Below are positions 31,657 through 39,674 of a stretch of DNA of 51,787 nucleotides, piece by piece. A program made the position numbers and the translations under genes. Below the pieces are notes generated by a model. It made no database searches. It had not been told where the DNA came from and saw nothing but the letters and a program-made list of their open reading frames with translations. This stretch comes from Streptomyces omiyaensis (GTDB lineage: Bacteria > Actinomycetota > Actinomycetes > Streptomycetales > Streptomycetaceae). Within the stretch, counting starts at the first letter, position 1. Each line of letters begins with the position of its first letter. The stretch spans positions 1-51,787 of the forward strand of contig NZ_BMVV01000037.1 of NCBI RefSeq assembly GCF_014650895.1, in the 5' to 3' direction.

Positions 31657-32424
31657 GTGCTCGTGCTGCTGCCGCCCTCCGAAGGCAAGGCGCCCTCCGG
31701 GTCCGGGACGCCGCTCAAGCCGGAGTCGCTGTCGCTGCCGGGGCTCGCGGAGGCGCGGGCGGCCGTCCTGGACGAGCTGGTCGAGCTGTGCGCCGCCGAC
31801 GAGGAGAAGGCGCGCGAGGCGCTGGGCCTGAGCGAGGGGCTGCGCGGCGAGGTCGCGAAGAACGTCGGGCTGCGCACGGCCGGCGCCCGCCCGGCCGGGG
31901 AGATCTACACCGGTGTCCTCTACGACGCGCTGGGCCTGGCCACGCTGGACGCGGCCGCGGGGAAGCGGGCGGGTGCCTCGCTGCTCGTCTTCTCCGGGCT
32001 GTGGGGCGCGGTGCGGGTGACGGACCGGATCCCGTCGTACCGCTGCTCGATGGGGGTGAAGCTGCCGGGGCTCGGCGCGCTGGGGGCGCACTGGCGGGGC
32101 GCGATGGCCTCGGTGCTGCCGGAGGCGGCCGGGGACGGCCTCGTCCTGGACCTGCGCTCGTCGGCGTACGCGTCGGCGTGGAAGCCGAAGGGAGAGGTGG
32201 CGGCGCGGACCGCGACGGTCCGGGTGCTGCACGCGCCGACCCGGAAGGTGGTCAGCCACTTCAACAAGGCGACCAAGGGCCGGATCGTGCGGAGCCTGCT
32301 GGAGTCGGGCGCGGCCCCGGGCACGCCGGCCGAGCTGGTGGAGGTGCTGGGCGACCTCGGGTACGTGGTGGAGACGGGTGCGAGGGCGGGGGCGCTGGAC
32401 GTGCTGGTGGACGAGATCCACTGA
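31657..32424 (+). CDS. yaaA: YaaA-family peroxide stress protein (UPF0246)
   Basis: 255 residues beginning MLVLLPPSEGKAPSGSG, the hallmark of YaaA, followed by LGLRTAGARPAGEIYTGVLYDALG, LLVFSGLWGAVRVTDRIPSYRCSMGVKLPG and VVSHFNKATKGRIVRSLLESG. In E. coli YaaA lowers free iron during peroxide stress and binds DNA through a helix-hairpin-helix. The GTG at 31657 is supported by AAGGAG eight bases upstream. A GC-rich stem (31614-31635) lies in the 5' leader. Divergent from the RNB gene. Confidence 0.92.
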   Translation: MLVLLPPSEGKAPSGSGTPLKPESLSLPGLAEARAAVLDELVELCAADEEKAREALGLSEGLRGEVAKNVGLRTAGARPAGEIYTGVLYDALGLATLDAAAGKRAGASLLVFSGLWGAVRVTDRIPSYRCSMGVKLPGLGALGAHWRGAMASVLPEAAGDGLVLDLRSSAYASAWKPKGEVAARTATVRVLHAPTRKVVSHFNKATKGRIVRSLLESGAAPGTPAELVEVLGDLGYVVETGARAGALDVLVDEIH

Positions 32425-32428
32425 CCCC

Positions 32429-32456
32429 GCGTTGCATCATGCGCAACGCGCGTTGC
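32429..32456. promoter_or_regulatory. Overlapping GCGTTGC/GCAACGC dyads (candidate operator)
   Basis: GCGTTGC (32429-32435) and GCAACGC (32443-32449) form an inverted repeat with a 7-nt centre, and GCAACGCGCGTTGC (32443-32456) is a perfect 14-bp palindrome sharing the middle arm. The element lies between yaaA and eda, 32 bp before the eda start, and could be an operator or an attenuator-like switch. Confidence 0.55.
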
Positions 32457-32487
32457 GTGGACTGGTGGCGCTGGGCAGGATGAGGTC

Positions 32488-33165
32488 ATGCCCCGCACCC
32501 CCGGTCTCTTCGCGCTCGCCCCGCACGCCCCCGTCGTCCCGGTCGTGGTGATCGAGGACGCCGCCGACGCCGTGCCGCTGGCCCGGGCCCTGGTGGCCGG
32601 CGGGCTGCCGCTGATCGAGTTCACGCTGCGCACCCCGGCCGCGCTCGACGCGGTGCGGGCCGTCGCGGCCGAGGTGCCGGAGGCGGTGGTCGGCGCGGGG
32701 ACGGTGGTCTCGGCGGCCGGCGCGGCGGACGCGGTACGGGCCGGGGCGCGGTTCCTGGTGAGCCCGGGGTGCTCGCGGCGGCTGCTGGGGGCGCTGCGGG
32801 AGTCGGGGGTGCCCTTCCTGCCGGGCGTCTCGACCGCCTCCGAGGTGCTCGCGCTGCTCGACGAGGGCGTGACGGAGCTGAAGTTCTTCCCCGCCGAGGC
32901 CGCCGGCGGCGTCCCGTACCTGAAGTCCCTGGCGGGCCCGCTGCCGCAGGCCCGCTTCTGCCCGACCGGCGGCGTCTCGGCCGCCTCCGCCCCCGCCTAC
33001 CTGGCCCTCCCCAACGTCGCCTGCGTCGGCGGCACCTGGATGCTCCCGCCGGACGCCCTCGCCGCCCGCGACTGGGCCCGGGTGGAGGCGCTGGCGCGGG
33101 AAGCGGCGGGGCTGCGGACGGCGGGCGCCCCGGCGGCGGCCGGAGGGTCTACGTCCGGGGCGTGA
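32488..33165 (+). CDS. eda: KDPG/KHG aldolase
   Basis: 225 residues, TIM barrel of the 2-keto-3-deoxy-6-phosphogluconate aldolase family. Schiff-base lysine K132 in TELKFFPAEAAGG and catalytic glutamate E44 in LIEFTLRTP are present, as are VGAGTVVSAAGA and LVSPGCSRRLL. It splits KDPG to pyruvate and glyceraldehyde 3-phosphate (Entner-Doudoroff type) or 4-hydroxy-2-oxoglutarate. The ATG at 32488 has GAGG close upstream. It overlaps the convergent acetyltransferase gene by 17 bp. No other sugar-acid gene is near. Confidence 0.92.
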   Translation: MPRTPGLFALAPHAPVVPVVVIEDAADAVPLARALVAGGLPLIEFTLRTPAALDAVRAVAAEVPEAVVGAGTVVSAAGAADAVRAGARFLVSPGCSRRLLGALRESGVPFLPGVSTASEVLALLDEGVTELKFFPAEAAGGVPYLKSLAGPLPQARFCPTGGVSAASAPAYLALPNVACVGGTWMLPPDALAARDWARVEALAREAAGLRTAGAPAAAGGSTSGA

Positions 33166-33952
33166 GCCGGACGCCGAGGTGGTCGGTCACCGGGCGGTAG
33201 CCGAGGCGCCGGTAGAGGGCGTTGCTGGTGGGGTTGGCGAGGTCGGTGAAGAGGAGGACCTGCGGGGCCCCGGAGCCGAGGGCGGCCCGGCTGACGGCGG
33301 CGGTGACCCCGGCGGCGTATCCCCGGCCGCGCTCGGCGGGCGGGGTGTAGACGAGGTGGACGCGGGCCTGGCCCCCGATCGTGCGGGAGACGGCGGCCAT
33401 CGACACCGGGGCTCCGCCGGGCGCCTCCCAGAGGTGGAGCCGGCCCCCGGCGACGCGCTCGGAGAGGAAGCCGGTGTAGTCGGCGGCGGGTTCCTCCCCG
33501 ATGGCGCGGACGAAGGCCGTGGTCCAGGCGCCGAGCAGCGGCAGGTCCGCCTCGGTCGCGGGCCGGGAGCGGCCCGCCGGGGCCGGGTCGGGCGGGACGA
33601 GCTCGCCGAGCCGGAAGAGCCGCATCCGTGCGAGCGGGGTCGCGGTGCGGCCGGTGGCGTCGAGGTGGGCCTCCACCGCCGCGGTCTCGCCGCGCACCTC
33701 CAGCGGCTCGTCCCCGTCGGGCAGGACCAGCGCCCGGGCCGCCTCGCGGGGCATCGCGCCCAGGGACACCAGGCCGGCCGGGGACTCGGCGAGGACCCCG
33801 GTGACGGTCCCGTCCGGTGCGGTCCACCAGCCGAGCCGCTCCGCCTCGTCCATCAGCGTCAGGACGGCGGTGTTGCGGGCCGGTTCGGCGGCGAGGTGCG
33901 CGCCGGCGGCGGCGCGGAAGGCCTCCGGGTCGGAGGTGAAGTGCCAGCTCAT
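33149..33952 (-). CDS. GNAT-family N-acetyltransferase
   Basis: 267 residues. An N-terminal half (1-130) resembles the truncated GNAT-like lobe of two-domain acetyltransferases (FRAAAGAHLAAEPARNTAVLTLMDEAER), and the C-terminal half carries the acetyl-CoA motif VHLVYTPPAERGRGYAAGVTAAVSRAAL and the closing strand LFTDLANPTSNALYRRLGYRPV. Acceptor unknown. ATG at 33952 chosen by domain fit. The gene is 50 bp downstream of the RNase H-phosphatase gene, on the same strand. Confidence 0.88.
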   Translation of the reverse strand: MSWHFTSDPEAFRAAAGAHLAAEPARNTAVLTLMDEAERLGWWTAPDGTVTGVLAESPAGLVSLGAMPREAARALVLPDGDEPLEVRGETAAVEAHLDATGRTATPLARMRLFRLGELVPPDPAPAGRSRPATEADLPLLGAWTTAFVRAIGEEPAADYTGFLSERVAGGRLHLWEAPGGAPVSMAAVSRTIGGQARVHLVYTPPAERGRGYAAGVTAAVSRAALGSGAPQVLLFTDLANPTSNALYRRLGYRPVTDHLGVRLTPRT

Positions 33953-34002
33953 ACCGGGATGGTGGTCCAGGCGCGGCGGTGTCCGCCACCGGGTTCCCGG
34001 AG

Positions 34003-35391
34003 TCAGCGCCGCAGGTGCGAGGTGTCGTTGAGGAGGCGCACGGAGGCGTTGCCGTCGGCGTAGTAGGCGACGGCGGAGAGCGAGGCGGCGGACAGCTCCA
34101 TCTTGAACAGGGACTCCGGCGGGGCGCCGAGCGCCAGCCGGACCAGGGTCTTGATGGGCGTGACGTGGCTGACCAGGAGGACCGTGCGGCCCGCGTGGGC
34201 GGCGGCCAGCCGGTCCCGGGCGGCGGCGACCCGGCGGGCCACGGCGGCGAAGCTCTCGCCGCCGCCGGTGGGGGCCGCCTTCGCCGACGCGAGCCAGGCG
34301 TCGAGGTCCTCGGGGTGGCGCTCGCGGACCTCGCCGAAGGTGAGGCCCTCCCAGGCGCCGAAGTCGGTCTCGCGCAGGGCCGGTTCGACGACGACGTCGA
34401 GCCCGAGGCGGGCGGCGACGGTCTCGGCGGTCCGGCGGCAGCGGACGAGCGGCGAGCTGACGACGTGCTGGATCGTGCCGCGCGCGGCGAGCGCCTCGGC
34501 GACGGCGGCCGCCTGCCGGCGTCCGGCCTCGGACAGCTCGGGGTCGCTGCCCCCGCTCCCGGAGAACCGCTTCTCCGGGGTGAGCGCCGTCTCCCCGTGC
34601 CGCAGCAGCACGAAGGTGGCGGGCGCGGCCATGTCCGGCGGGGCGGCGGACACGGGTGCGGAGGCCCGGGGGGCGGCCGGAACGGCTGCCTGCGCGGCGG
34701 CCGGGGCGGGCTCGGCGGCGGACGGGTCCCGGGGAGCGGTGTCCGGCACCGGGGGCTGCGCCCGCCCGTGCCGCCCCGCGGGACGCCCGTCCACGGCCGG
34801 GACGGCGACGGCCGCGGCCGCGTCGGCACGGCCCGCGGCGGACGGGGTCGCGGCGGCGGCGGCCGCCGACAGGGCCGCGCGGGCACGGGCGGCGCCCGCC
34901 GCCGCGTCGCCGGGCGGGCCCGACGGGGGCGGGGTCGCCGCGGCGCGGGCCGCGTCCCTGTCCCGGGGGCTCCACTGCTCGCCGCGCCGGCCCGCGTCCA
35001 TCGCCTCGTTGGCCAGCCGGTCGGCGTGCTTGTTGCGCTCGCGGGGGATCCACTCGTAGGTGACCCGGTCGCGCGGGAAGGCGCGGGCCGCCTCCGCCGC
35101 CAGCGGCTTCATGTCGGGGTGCTTGATCTTCCAGCGGCCCGACATCTGCTCGACGACGAGCTTGGAGTCCATCCTGACCCGGACCGCGGCGTCGGGCGCC
35201 AGGTCCAGGGCGGCGCGGAGGCCCGCGATGAGGCCCTTGTACTCGGCGACGTTGTTGGTGGCGACGCCGATGTACTCGGCGGCCTCCGCGAGCGTCTCGC
35301 CCGTGGCCGGGTCGAGGACGACGGCCCCGTAGCCGGCGGGCCCGGGGTTGCCCCGGGAACCGCCGTCCGCCTCGACCACGAGCTCGCGCAT
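34003..35391 (-). CDS. Bifunctional RNase HI / histidine phosphatase
   Basis: 462 residues. Residues 1-140 form RNase HI with the carboxylate set D9, E50, D75 and D124 (VVEADGGSRGNPGPAG, TNNVAEYKGL, RMDSKLVVEQ, HADRLANEA). Residues 141-255 are an Ala/Pro-rich linker, unusually long. Residues 256-462 are a histidine phosphatase with RHGE (H265) and VSHVTPIK, of the alpha-ribazole phosphatase/CobC type. This fusion and its gene order match mycobacterial Rv2228c with its neighbours. The ATG at 35391 overlaps the upstream stop (TAATG), so translation is coupled. Confidence 0.93.
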   Translation of the reverse strand: MRELVVEADGGSRGNPGPAGYGAVVLDPATGETLAEAAEYIGVATNNVAEYKGLIAGLRAALDLAPDAAVRVRMDSKLVVEQMSGRWKIKHPDMKPLAAEAARAFPRDRVTYEWIPRERNKHADRLANEAMDAGRRGEQWSPRDRDAARAAATPPPSGPPGDAAAGAARARAALSAAAAAATPSAAGRADAAAAVAVPAVDGRPAGRHGRAQPPVPDTAPRDPSAAEPAPAAAQAAVPAAPRASAPVSAAPPDMAAPATFVLLRHGETALTPEKRFSGSGGSDPELSEAGRRQAAAVAEALAARGTIQHVVSSPLVRCRRTAETVAARLGLDVVVEPALRETDFGAWEGLTFGEVRERHPEDLDAWLASAKAAPTGGGESFAAVARRVAAARDRLAAAHAGRTVLLVSHVTPIKTLVRLALGAPPESLFKMELSAASLSAVAYYADGNASVRLLNDTSHLRR

Positions 35392-36134
35392 TACAGGCCG
35401 GACTCCGCCGTGCGGACGAGGATGCGGCGGCAGTTCTCGCAGCGCACGACCGTGTCCTTGGCGGCGGCGCGCACCTCGTTGAGCTCGGTGATGTTGAGCT
35501 CGATGTGGCAGCCCTCGCACTTGCGCTGGTAGAGGCGGGCCGCGCCGACGCCGCCCTGCTGCTCGCGGAGCTTGTCGTACAGCTTGAGGAGGTCGGCCGG
35601 GACGGTGCCGGCGACGACCTCGCGCTCCTTGACGACGGTGGCGGACTCCTCGTCGAGACCGGCCTGGGCCGTGTCGCGGCGGCCGGTGGCGTCGTCGACC
35701 TTGGCCTGGACGGCGGCGGTGCGCTCGGTCAGCTCGGAGACGCGCTCCTGGGCGGACTCGCGGCGCTCCATCACCTCCAGGACGATCTCCTCCAGGTCGC
35801 CCTGGCGCTTGGCGAGCGAGGTGATCTCGCGCTGGAGGTTCTCCAGGTCCTTCGGGGAGGAGACGGCGCCGGAGTCGAGCCGCTGCTGGTCGCGGGCGGC
35901 CCGCTGGCGGACCTGGTCGACGTCCTGCTCGGCCTTGGTCTGCTCGCGTGCGCAGTCGCTCTCCTCGGTCTGCGCGGCGACGAGCAGGTCGCGCAGCTGG
36001 GTGAGGTCCTTGGTCAGCGCCTCGATCTCCGCGTGCTCGGGCAGCGCCTTGCGCTTGTGGGCGAGCTGCTGGAGGCGGACGTCCAGGGCCTGGACGTCGA
36101 GGAGGCGGATCTGGTCGGCGGGCGCGGCGTTCAG
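35391..36134 (-). CDS. Coiled-coil protein with C4 zinc ribbon (putative nucleic-acid-binding), apparent CTG start
   Basis: 247 residues. A long coiled coil (about 15-185, LRDLLVAAQTEESDCAREQTKAEQDVDQVRQ...) precedes a C4 zinc ribbon CEGCHIELNIT...VRCENCRRILVR (about 205-240). The family is conserved in actinobacteria beside nif3-like and rnhC genes; function unknown, perhaps a tether for RNase H. The start is placed at CTG 36134, because family proteins begin NAAPADQIRLLDVQALD, no ATG, GTG or TTG exists in frame nearby, and CTGA overlaps the stop of the upstream gene in the manner of ATGA/GTGA couplings. Confidence 0.9.
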   Translation of the reverse strand: MNAAPADQIRLLDVQALDVRLQQLAHKRKALPEHAEIEALTKDLTQLRDLLVAAQTEESDCAREQTKAEQDVDQVRQRAARDQQRLDSGAVSSPKDLENLQREITSLAKRQGDLEEIVLEVMERRESAQERVSELTERTAAVQAKVDDATGRRDTAQAGLDEESATVVKEREVVAGTVPADLLKLYDKLREQQGGVGAARLYQRKCEGCHIELNITELNEVRAAAKDTVVRCENCRRILVRTAESGL

Positions 36135-36949
36135 TTGGGGGCTCCAGGAGAGGTGTGGTGGGAGGACCAGGGGTCGGTGACCGTCTTCGAGACGTGGACC
36201 CGGAGGTCCCAGCCGTGACGGTCGGAGATCTCGTCGAGCTGGGCGGCGGCCAGCTCGCACCAGGGCCATTCGGTGGCCCAGTGGGCGGCGTCGACGAGGC
36301 CGAGCGGGGAGCGCTGGGTGGCCTCGGAGACGGGGTGGTGGCGCAGGTCCGCGGTGAGGAAGGCGTCCACCCCGGCGGCGCGCACGGCGTCGAAGAGGCT
36401 GTCGCCGGAGCCGCCGCTGACGGCGACGCGGCGGACGGTCGTGTCCGGGTCGCCGGCGACCCGGATGCCCTGCGCGGTCGCGGGCAGGCGCTTCGCGGCG
36501 CGGGCGGCGAACTCGGCGAGGGTCTCCGGGTGGTCGAGCTCGCAGACGCGGCCGAGATTGTTCTCGGGGACGAGCGGGCCGGTGACGCGCAGGCCGAGGG
36601 CGCCGGCGAGGGCGTCGGAGACGCCGGGGTCGGCGGTGTCGGCGTTGGTGTGCGCGACGTGCAGGGCGATGTCCTGCTTGATCAGGGTGTGCACGACGCG
36701 GCCCTTGAAGTGGCCGGCCGCGACCGTCGTCGTCCCGCGCAGGTAGAGCGGGTGGTGGGTGACGATCAGGTCGGCGCCGAGGGAGACGGCCTCGTCGGCG
36801 ATCTCCTGGACGGGGTCGACGGCGAAGAGGACGCGGCGGACCTCCGCGTCGGGGTCGCCGCAGACGGTGCCGACGGCGTCCCACGCCTCGGCCCGCTCGG
36901 GGGGCCAGAGGGCGTCGAGCTCGGCGATGACTTCAGACAGGCGGGGCAC
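36131..36949 (-). CDS. Nif3-like dinuclear metal-centre protein
   Basis: 272 residues. Metal-binding landmarks are present: LIVTHHPLYLRGTTT (histidine pair), VAHTNADTA, and the C-terminal DAAHWATEWPWCE. The family forms hexamers and is often called GTP cyclohydrolase I-like, but its reaction is uncertain. GTG start at 36949; there is no good ribosome-binding site (CTTTCCTCC precedes it). First gene of the operon with the zinc-ribbon and RNase H-phosphatase genes; its TGA overlaps the next gene's CTG. Confidence 0.92.
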   Translation of the reverse strand: MPRLSEVIAELDALWPPERAEAWDAVGTVCGDPDAEVRRVLFAVDPVQEIADEAVSLGADLIVTHHPLYLRGTTTVAAGHFKGRVVHTLIKQDIALHVAHTNADTADPGVSDALAGALGLRVTGPLVPENNLGRVCELDHPETLAEFAARAAKRLPATAQGIRVAGDPDTTVRRVAVSGGSGDSLFDAVRAAGVDAFLTADLRHHPVSEATQRSPLGLVDAAHWATEWPWCELAAAQLDEISDRHGWDLRVHVSKTVTDPWSSHHTSPGAPN

Positions 36950-37268
36950 GGAGGAAAGGCTACCTGCCCTGCGTGCCCCGCCGCCCTGGGCCGGGGCGGC
37001 CCCGGTCCCGGGCCCTCCTTCCCCACCGGGCCGGCGCGCGGGCCGTCGAGGCGGGGAGGCCCTGCGGGCGGCGGGGGGGGCGGCTCGGGGCGGGGTCGCG
37101 GGATCCGCCCCGGCCGGCCTTCCCCCGGGCCCTCCGGCCCCGCCAGCACAATCGGCCCCGCCGCTCCGTCGAACCGACCGACCGCCATCCATATGTGTGA
37201 AGTGCGGGTGCTCGTGTTGTTCGGCTGGAAGTGCGAAAACTAGCTTCGTGGCCGGAGGTGACGAGTCG
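36950..37268. other. Divergent spacer between nif3-like gene and conserved hypothetical gene
   Basis: Very G/C-rich with runs of G (37060-37082) and no coding frame on either strand that resembles a gene. It should hold two divergent promoters; the AT-richer stretch 37185-37255 just upstream of the plus-strand gene is the likeliest promoter area, but I see no consensus -35/-10 pair I would call. Confidence 0.5.
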
Positions 37269-38432
37269 ATGACAGCGTGTGCCATCGAGACCGCGGCCGA
37301 GGACGGCGACCACGAAGGGACGGCCGTCCACCCCCCGGCGGGTTTCGCGATCACGGTGAACGGCGCGTACGGAGCCAGGCTCGCGGGCGCCGGGGACGCC
37401 CTGTACGCCGAGCGGTGGACCCTCGACGGCCCGGAGCCGTACGCCGTCCCGCTCCCGCTGGACCAGCCCGAGGAGTCCGGCACCCGGCTGCTGCCGCTCG
37501 CCGACGGGCGGGTCCTGGTGTGCCGCCGGGTGGACGGACGGCGCCACACCTTCTCGCTGCTCTACCCGACCGGGCCCGGCACCGGCGAGCTGCGGCTCGG
37601 CTCGGTGGAGGCCCCGGGCCCCGGCTGCGTGGAGCTGCTGCCGCCGTCCCCGGACGGCATCTGCGCGTACGCGCTGCACTCCGGGCCGGAGACCACCACG
37701 CTCTGGCTGGTGGCGGGCGGGGCCTTCGGTCCCGAGCGGGTGGCGGAGGTGCCCGGCCGCTGCGCGGGCGGGGTCTGGCTGGACCGCACGGGGCGGATGC
37801 TGGCCCTGGACCGGCGGATCGGCGACGGGCCGGTGAAGACGGTGGCGGTGGACCTGGAACGGGGCGGCGAGGTGACGCCGCTGCTCCAGATCACCGAGGC
37901 GAGCCAGGACCGGCTGCTGCTCGCGGACCCGGACAGCGGGCTGCTCCTGATCCGCTCGGACGCGCCCTCGCCGGGGCACGAGCGGCTGGGCTGGGGGGTG
38001 CTGGGCAGTCTGCTGCCGGTGCGCTTCCCGGAGTGCCTGCGGCTCGACGACGCGGCGGTGACGCCCTTCGCGATCCAGCCGGGGCAGGTGCTGATGCCGG
38101 AGAGCTGCGGGGTGGCGCTGCGGATCGACGCGGCGAGCGGCAGCTGGGTCGGGCTGTGGCGGCCGTCGGGGCGGCGGATGCACCAGGTCGCGGCGCCGCC
38201 CGGGTGGGTGGCCGGGGCCGGGTTCTGGTCCCGGGAGGGGATACTGCGGCTGCCGTGCTCGACCCCCGAGCTGCCGTGCGCGCTGGCCGGCCTCTCGGTG
38301 CCGGAGGAGCCGGAGCCGTGCGGGGAGGCGGGCCCTCCGGCCGGTGCCGGGCCGCAGGAGGAGCAGCCGCGCGCGTGCCGGCCGGTGCCCCTCCAGCAGG
38401 CGCCGCTGACGGACCGTAAACCCGCTGGTTAG
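37269..38432 (+). CDS. Conserved hypothetical protein, possible beta-propeller
   Basis: 387 residues from the ATG at 37269, with GGAGGTGA seven bases upstream. No signal peptide or membrane segment. It contains repeated strand-rich segments (RLLPLADGRVLVCRRVDGRRHTFSLLYPTGP; CVELLPPSPDGICAYALHSGPETTTLWLVAGG; VWLDRTGRMLALDRR; LLLADPDSGLLLIRSD), which suggest a beta-propeller. The C-terminus is Pro/Glu-rich with several cysteines. I do not recognise a named family. It is divergent from the nif3 operon across about 320 bp. Confidence 0.75.
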   Translation: MTACAIETAAEDGDHEGTAVHPPAGFAITVNGAYGARLAGAGDALYAERWTLDGPEPYAVPLPLDQPEESGTRLLPLADGRVLVCRRVDGRRHTFSLLYPTGPGTGELRLGSVEAPGPGCVELLPPSPDGICAYALHSGPETTTLWLVAGGAFGPERVAEVPGRCAGGVWLDRTGRMLALDRRIGDGPVKTVAVDLERGGEVTPLLQITEASQDRLLLADPDSGLLLIRSDAPSPGHERLGWGVLGSLLPVRFPECLRLDDAAVTPFAIQPGQVLMPESCGVALRIDAASGSWVGLWRPSGRRMHQVAAPPGWVAGAGFWSREGILRLPCSTPELPCALAGLSVPEEPEPCGEAGPPAGAGPQEEQPRACRPVPLQQAPLTDRKPAG

Positions 38433-38435
38433 ACT
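38406..38435 (+). promoter_or_regulatory. Promoter of the 44-residue ORF
   Basis: CTGACG (38406-38411) and TAGACT (38430-38435) with an 18-bp spacer fit a housekeeping sigma factor site. It overlaps the end of the preceding gene and is about 50 bp before the ATG at 38487. Confidence 0.55.
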
Positions 38436-38486
38436 CACCGCCGCAGCAAAAAGCACGAGCGCGTTCCAACGGGGTGAGCACGAACC

Positions 38487-38621
38487 ATGGCGGAGAACAG
38501 CACGGAGGCGGCGCAGGAGTCGCCGGACACGGGGGCCGGACGGCACCGCGGGGCGGCCGCGGCGGAGGAGTCCTCCTCCTCGCCGCACGGCCGGCACCGG
38601 CGCGAGGCGGACGAGCGGTAG
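38487..38621 (+). CDS. Small hydrophilic protein (44 aa)
   Basis: An ATG at 38487, preceded by GGGGTGAGC, opens a 44-residue frame ending at TAG 38619-38621. The product MAENSTEAAQESPDTGAGRH... is acidic at first, then Ala/Glu/Ser-rich with two GRHR motifs (GAGRHRGAA and PHGRHRREADER). It has its own promoter-like sequence and a strong terminator 19 bp downstream, which supports a real gene. It is charged, probably disordered; function unknown. I recall similar short GRHR-containing proteins in Streptomyces but cannot name a family. Confidence 0.65.
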   Translation: MAENSTEAAQESPDTGAGRHRGAAAAEESSSSPHGRHRREADER

Positions 38622-38639
38622 ACGCTCCCGCGCGTGCGG

Positions 38640-38676
38640 CGAAGGGCCCCGGGGATCCGCTCCCCGGGGCCCTTCG
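38640..38676. terminator. Strong bidirectional terminator
   Basis: A 16-bp perfect stem, CGAAGGGCCCCGGGGA (38640-38655) and TCCCCGGGGCCCTTCG (38661-38676), around a 5-nt loop. It separates the plus-strand 44-residue gene from the minus-strand hsd4B-adh-hsd4A operon and can stop both. Confidence 0.85.
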
Positions 38677-38717
38677 CCGTCCCCGCCGTTCCCGTGGCCG
38701 CCCCCCGCGGCCCGGTT

Positions 38718-39662
38718 TCAGCCCTTCTTCAGCCCCAGCACCTCGGAGGCCGCGAAGGTCTCGCCGGGCGGGCGCCCCTCGAAGTACGGGGTGAGCAGCC
38801 CGTCCAGCTCCTCGAAGCCGAAGGCCTCCTTGGCCGTGTCGAACTTGGCGGCCACCCGGGGCCGCTCGACGACCGCGACCATCCCGCCGTGCACGACGAG
38901 GAGCTGTCCGTTGACCTTGGCGGCGGCCGGCGAGGCGAGGTACCCGACGAGCGGGGCCACGTGTTCCGGCGACAGCGGGTCGAGCTCGTCCTGGCCCGCG
39001 GGCTCGGCGAAGCCGGCGAAGACGTCCTCCGTCATGCGGGTGCGGGCGCGCGGGCAGATGGCGTTGGCGGTGACCCCGTACCGGGCGAGGGCGAGCGCCG
39101 TCGAGGTGGTGAGGCCCACGATGCCGCCCTTGGCCGCCGCGTAGTTGGGCTGTCCGGCCGAGCCGGCGAGGAAGGCCTCGGAGGAGGTGTTGACGATCCG
39201 GCCGTAGACGCCGGTCTCCCCCGCCTTGGACCGCCCGCGCCAGTGCGCGGCGGCGAAGTGGGTGGTGTTGAAGTGGCCCTTGAGGTGGACGCGGATCACC
39301 GAGTCCCACTCGTCCTCGCTCATCGAGAAGACCATCCGGTCGCGCAGGATGCCCGCGTTGTTGACCAGGACGTCGAGCTTGCCGAACTCGGCCACGGCCA
39401 GGTCGACCAGGCCGCGCGCGGTCTCCAGGTCGGAGACGTCGCCGAGGTGGGCGACGGCCCGGCCGCCGGCCGCGGTGATCTCGGCGGCCACCTCCTCGGC
39501 GGGGGCGGCCGACGCCTCCCCGGAGCCGTCCCGGCCGGCCTGCCCGTAGTCGTTGACGACGACGGCGGCGCCGAGCCGGGCCAGTTCGAGCGCCTCGGCG
39601 CGGCCGAGTCCGCGCCCGGCGCCGGTGACGATCGCGCTGAGCCCCTCAAGAGGCAGTGACAT
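38718..39662 (-). CDS. hsd4A: Hsd4A-like 3-hydroxyacyl-CoA dehydrogenase / 17-beta-hydroxysteroid dehydrogenase (SDR)
   Basis: 314 residues. SDR motifs TGAGRGLGRAEALELARLGAAVVVNDYG, VNNAGILRDRMVFSMSEDEWDSVIRVHLKGHF, NTSSEA and YAAAKGG are complete. The extended C-terminus with DPLSPEHVAPLVGYLASPAAAKVNGQLLVVHGG is typical of mycobacterial Hsd4A, which oxidises 3-hydroxyacyl-CoA (sterol side chain) and 17-beta-hydroxysteroids. ATG at 39662; GAGAGG upstream. Third gene of an operon, 12 bp after the alcohol dehydrogenase. Identification is by remembered sequence similarity, not alignment. Confidence 0.82.
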   Translation of the reverse strand: MSLPLEGLSAIVTGAGRGLGRAEALELARLGAAVVVNDYGQAGRDGSGEASAAPAEEVAAEITAAGGRAVAHLGDVSDLETARGLVDLAVAEFGKLDVLVNNAGILRDRMVFSMSEDEWDSVIRVHLKGHFNTTHFAAAHWRGRSKAGETGVYGRIVNTSSEAFLAGSAGQPNYAAAKGGIVGLTTSTALALARYGVTANAICPRARTRMTEDVFAGFAEPAGQDELDPLSPEHVAPLVGYLASPAAAKVNGQLLVVHGGMVAVVERPRVAAKFDTAKEAFGFEELDGLLTPYFEGRPPGETFAASEVLGLKKG

Positions 39663-39674
39663 GGCGGGGTCCTC

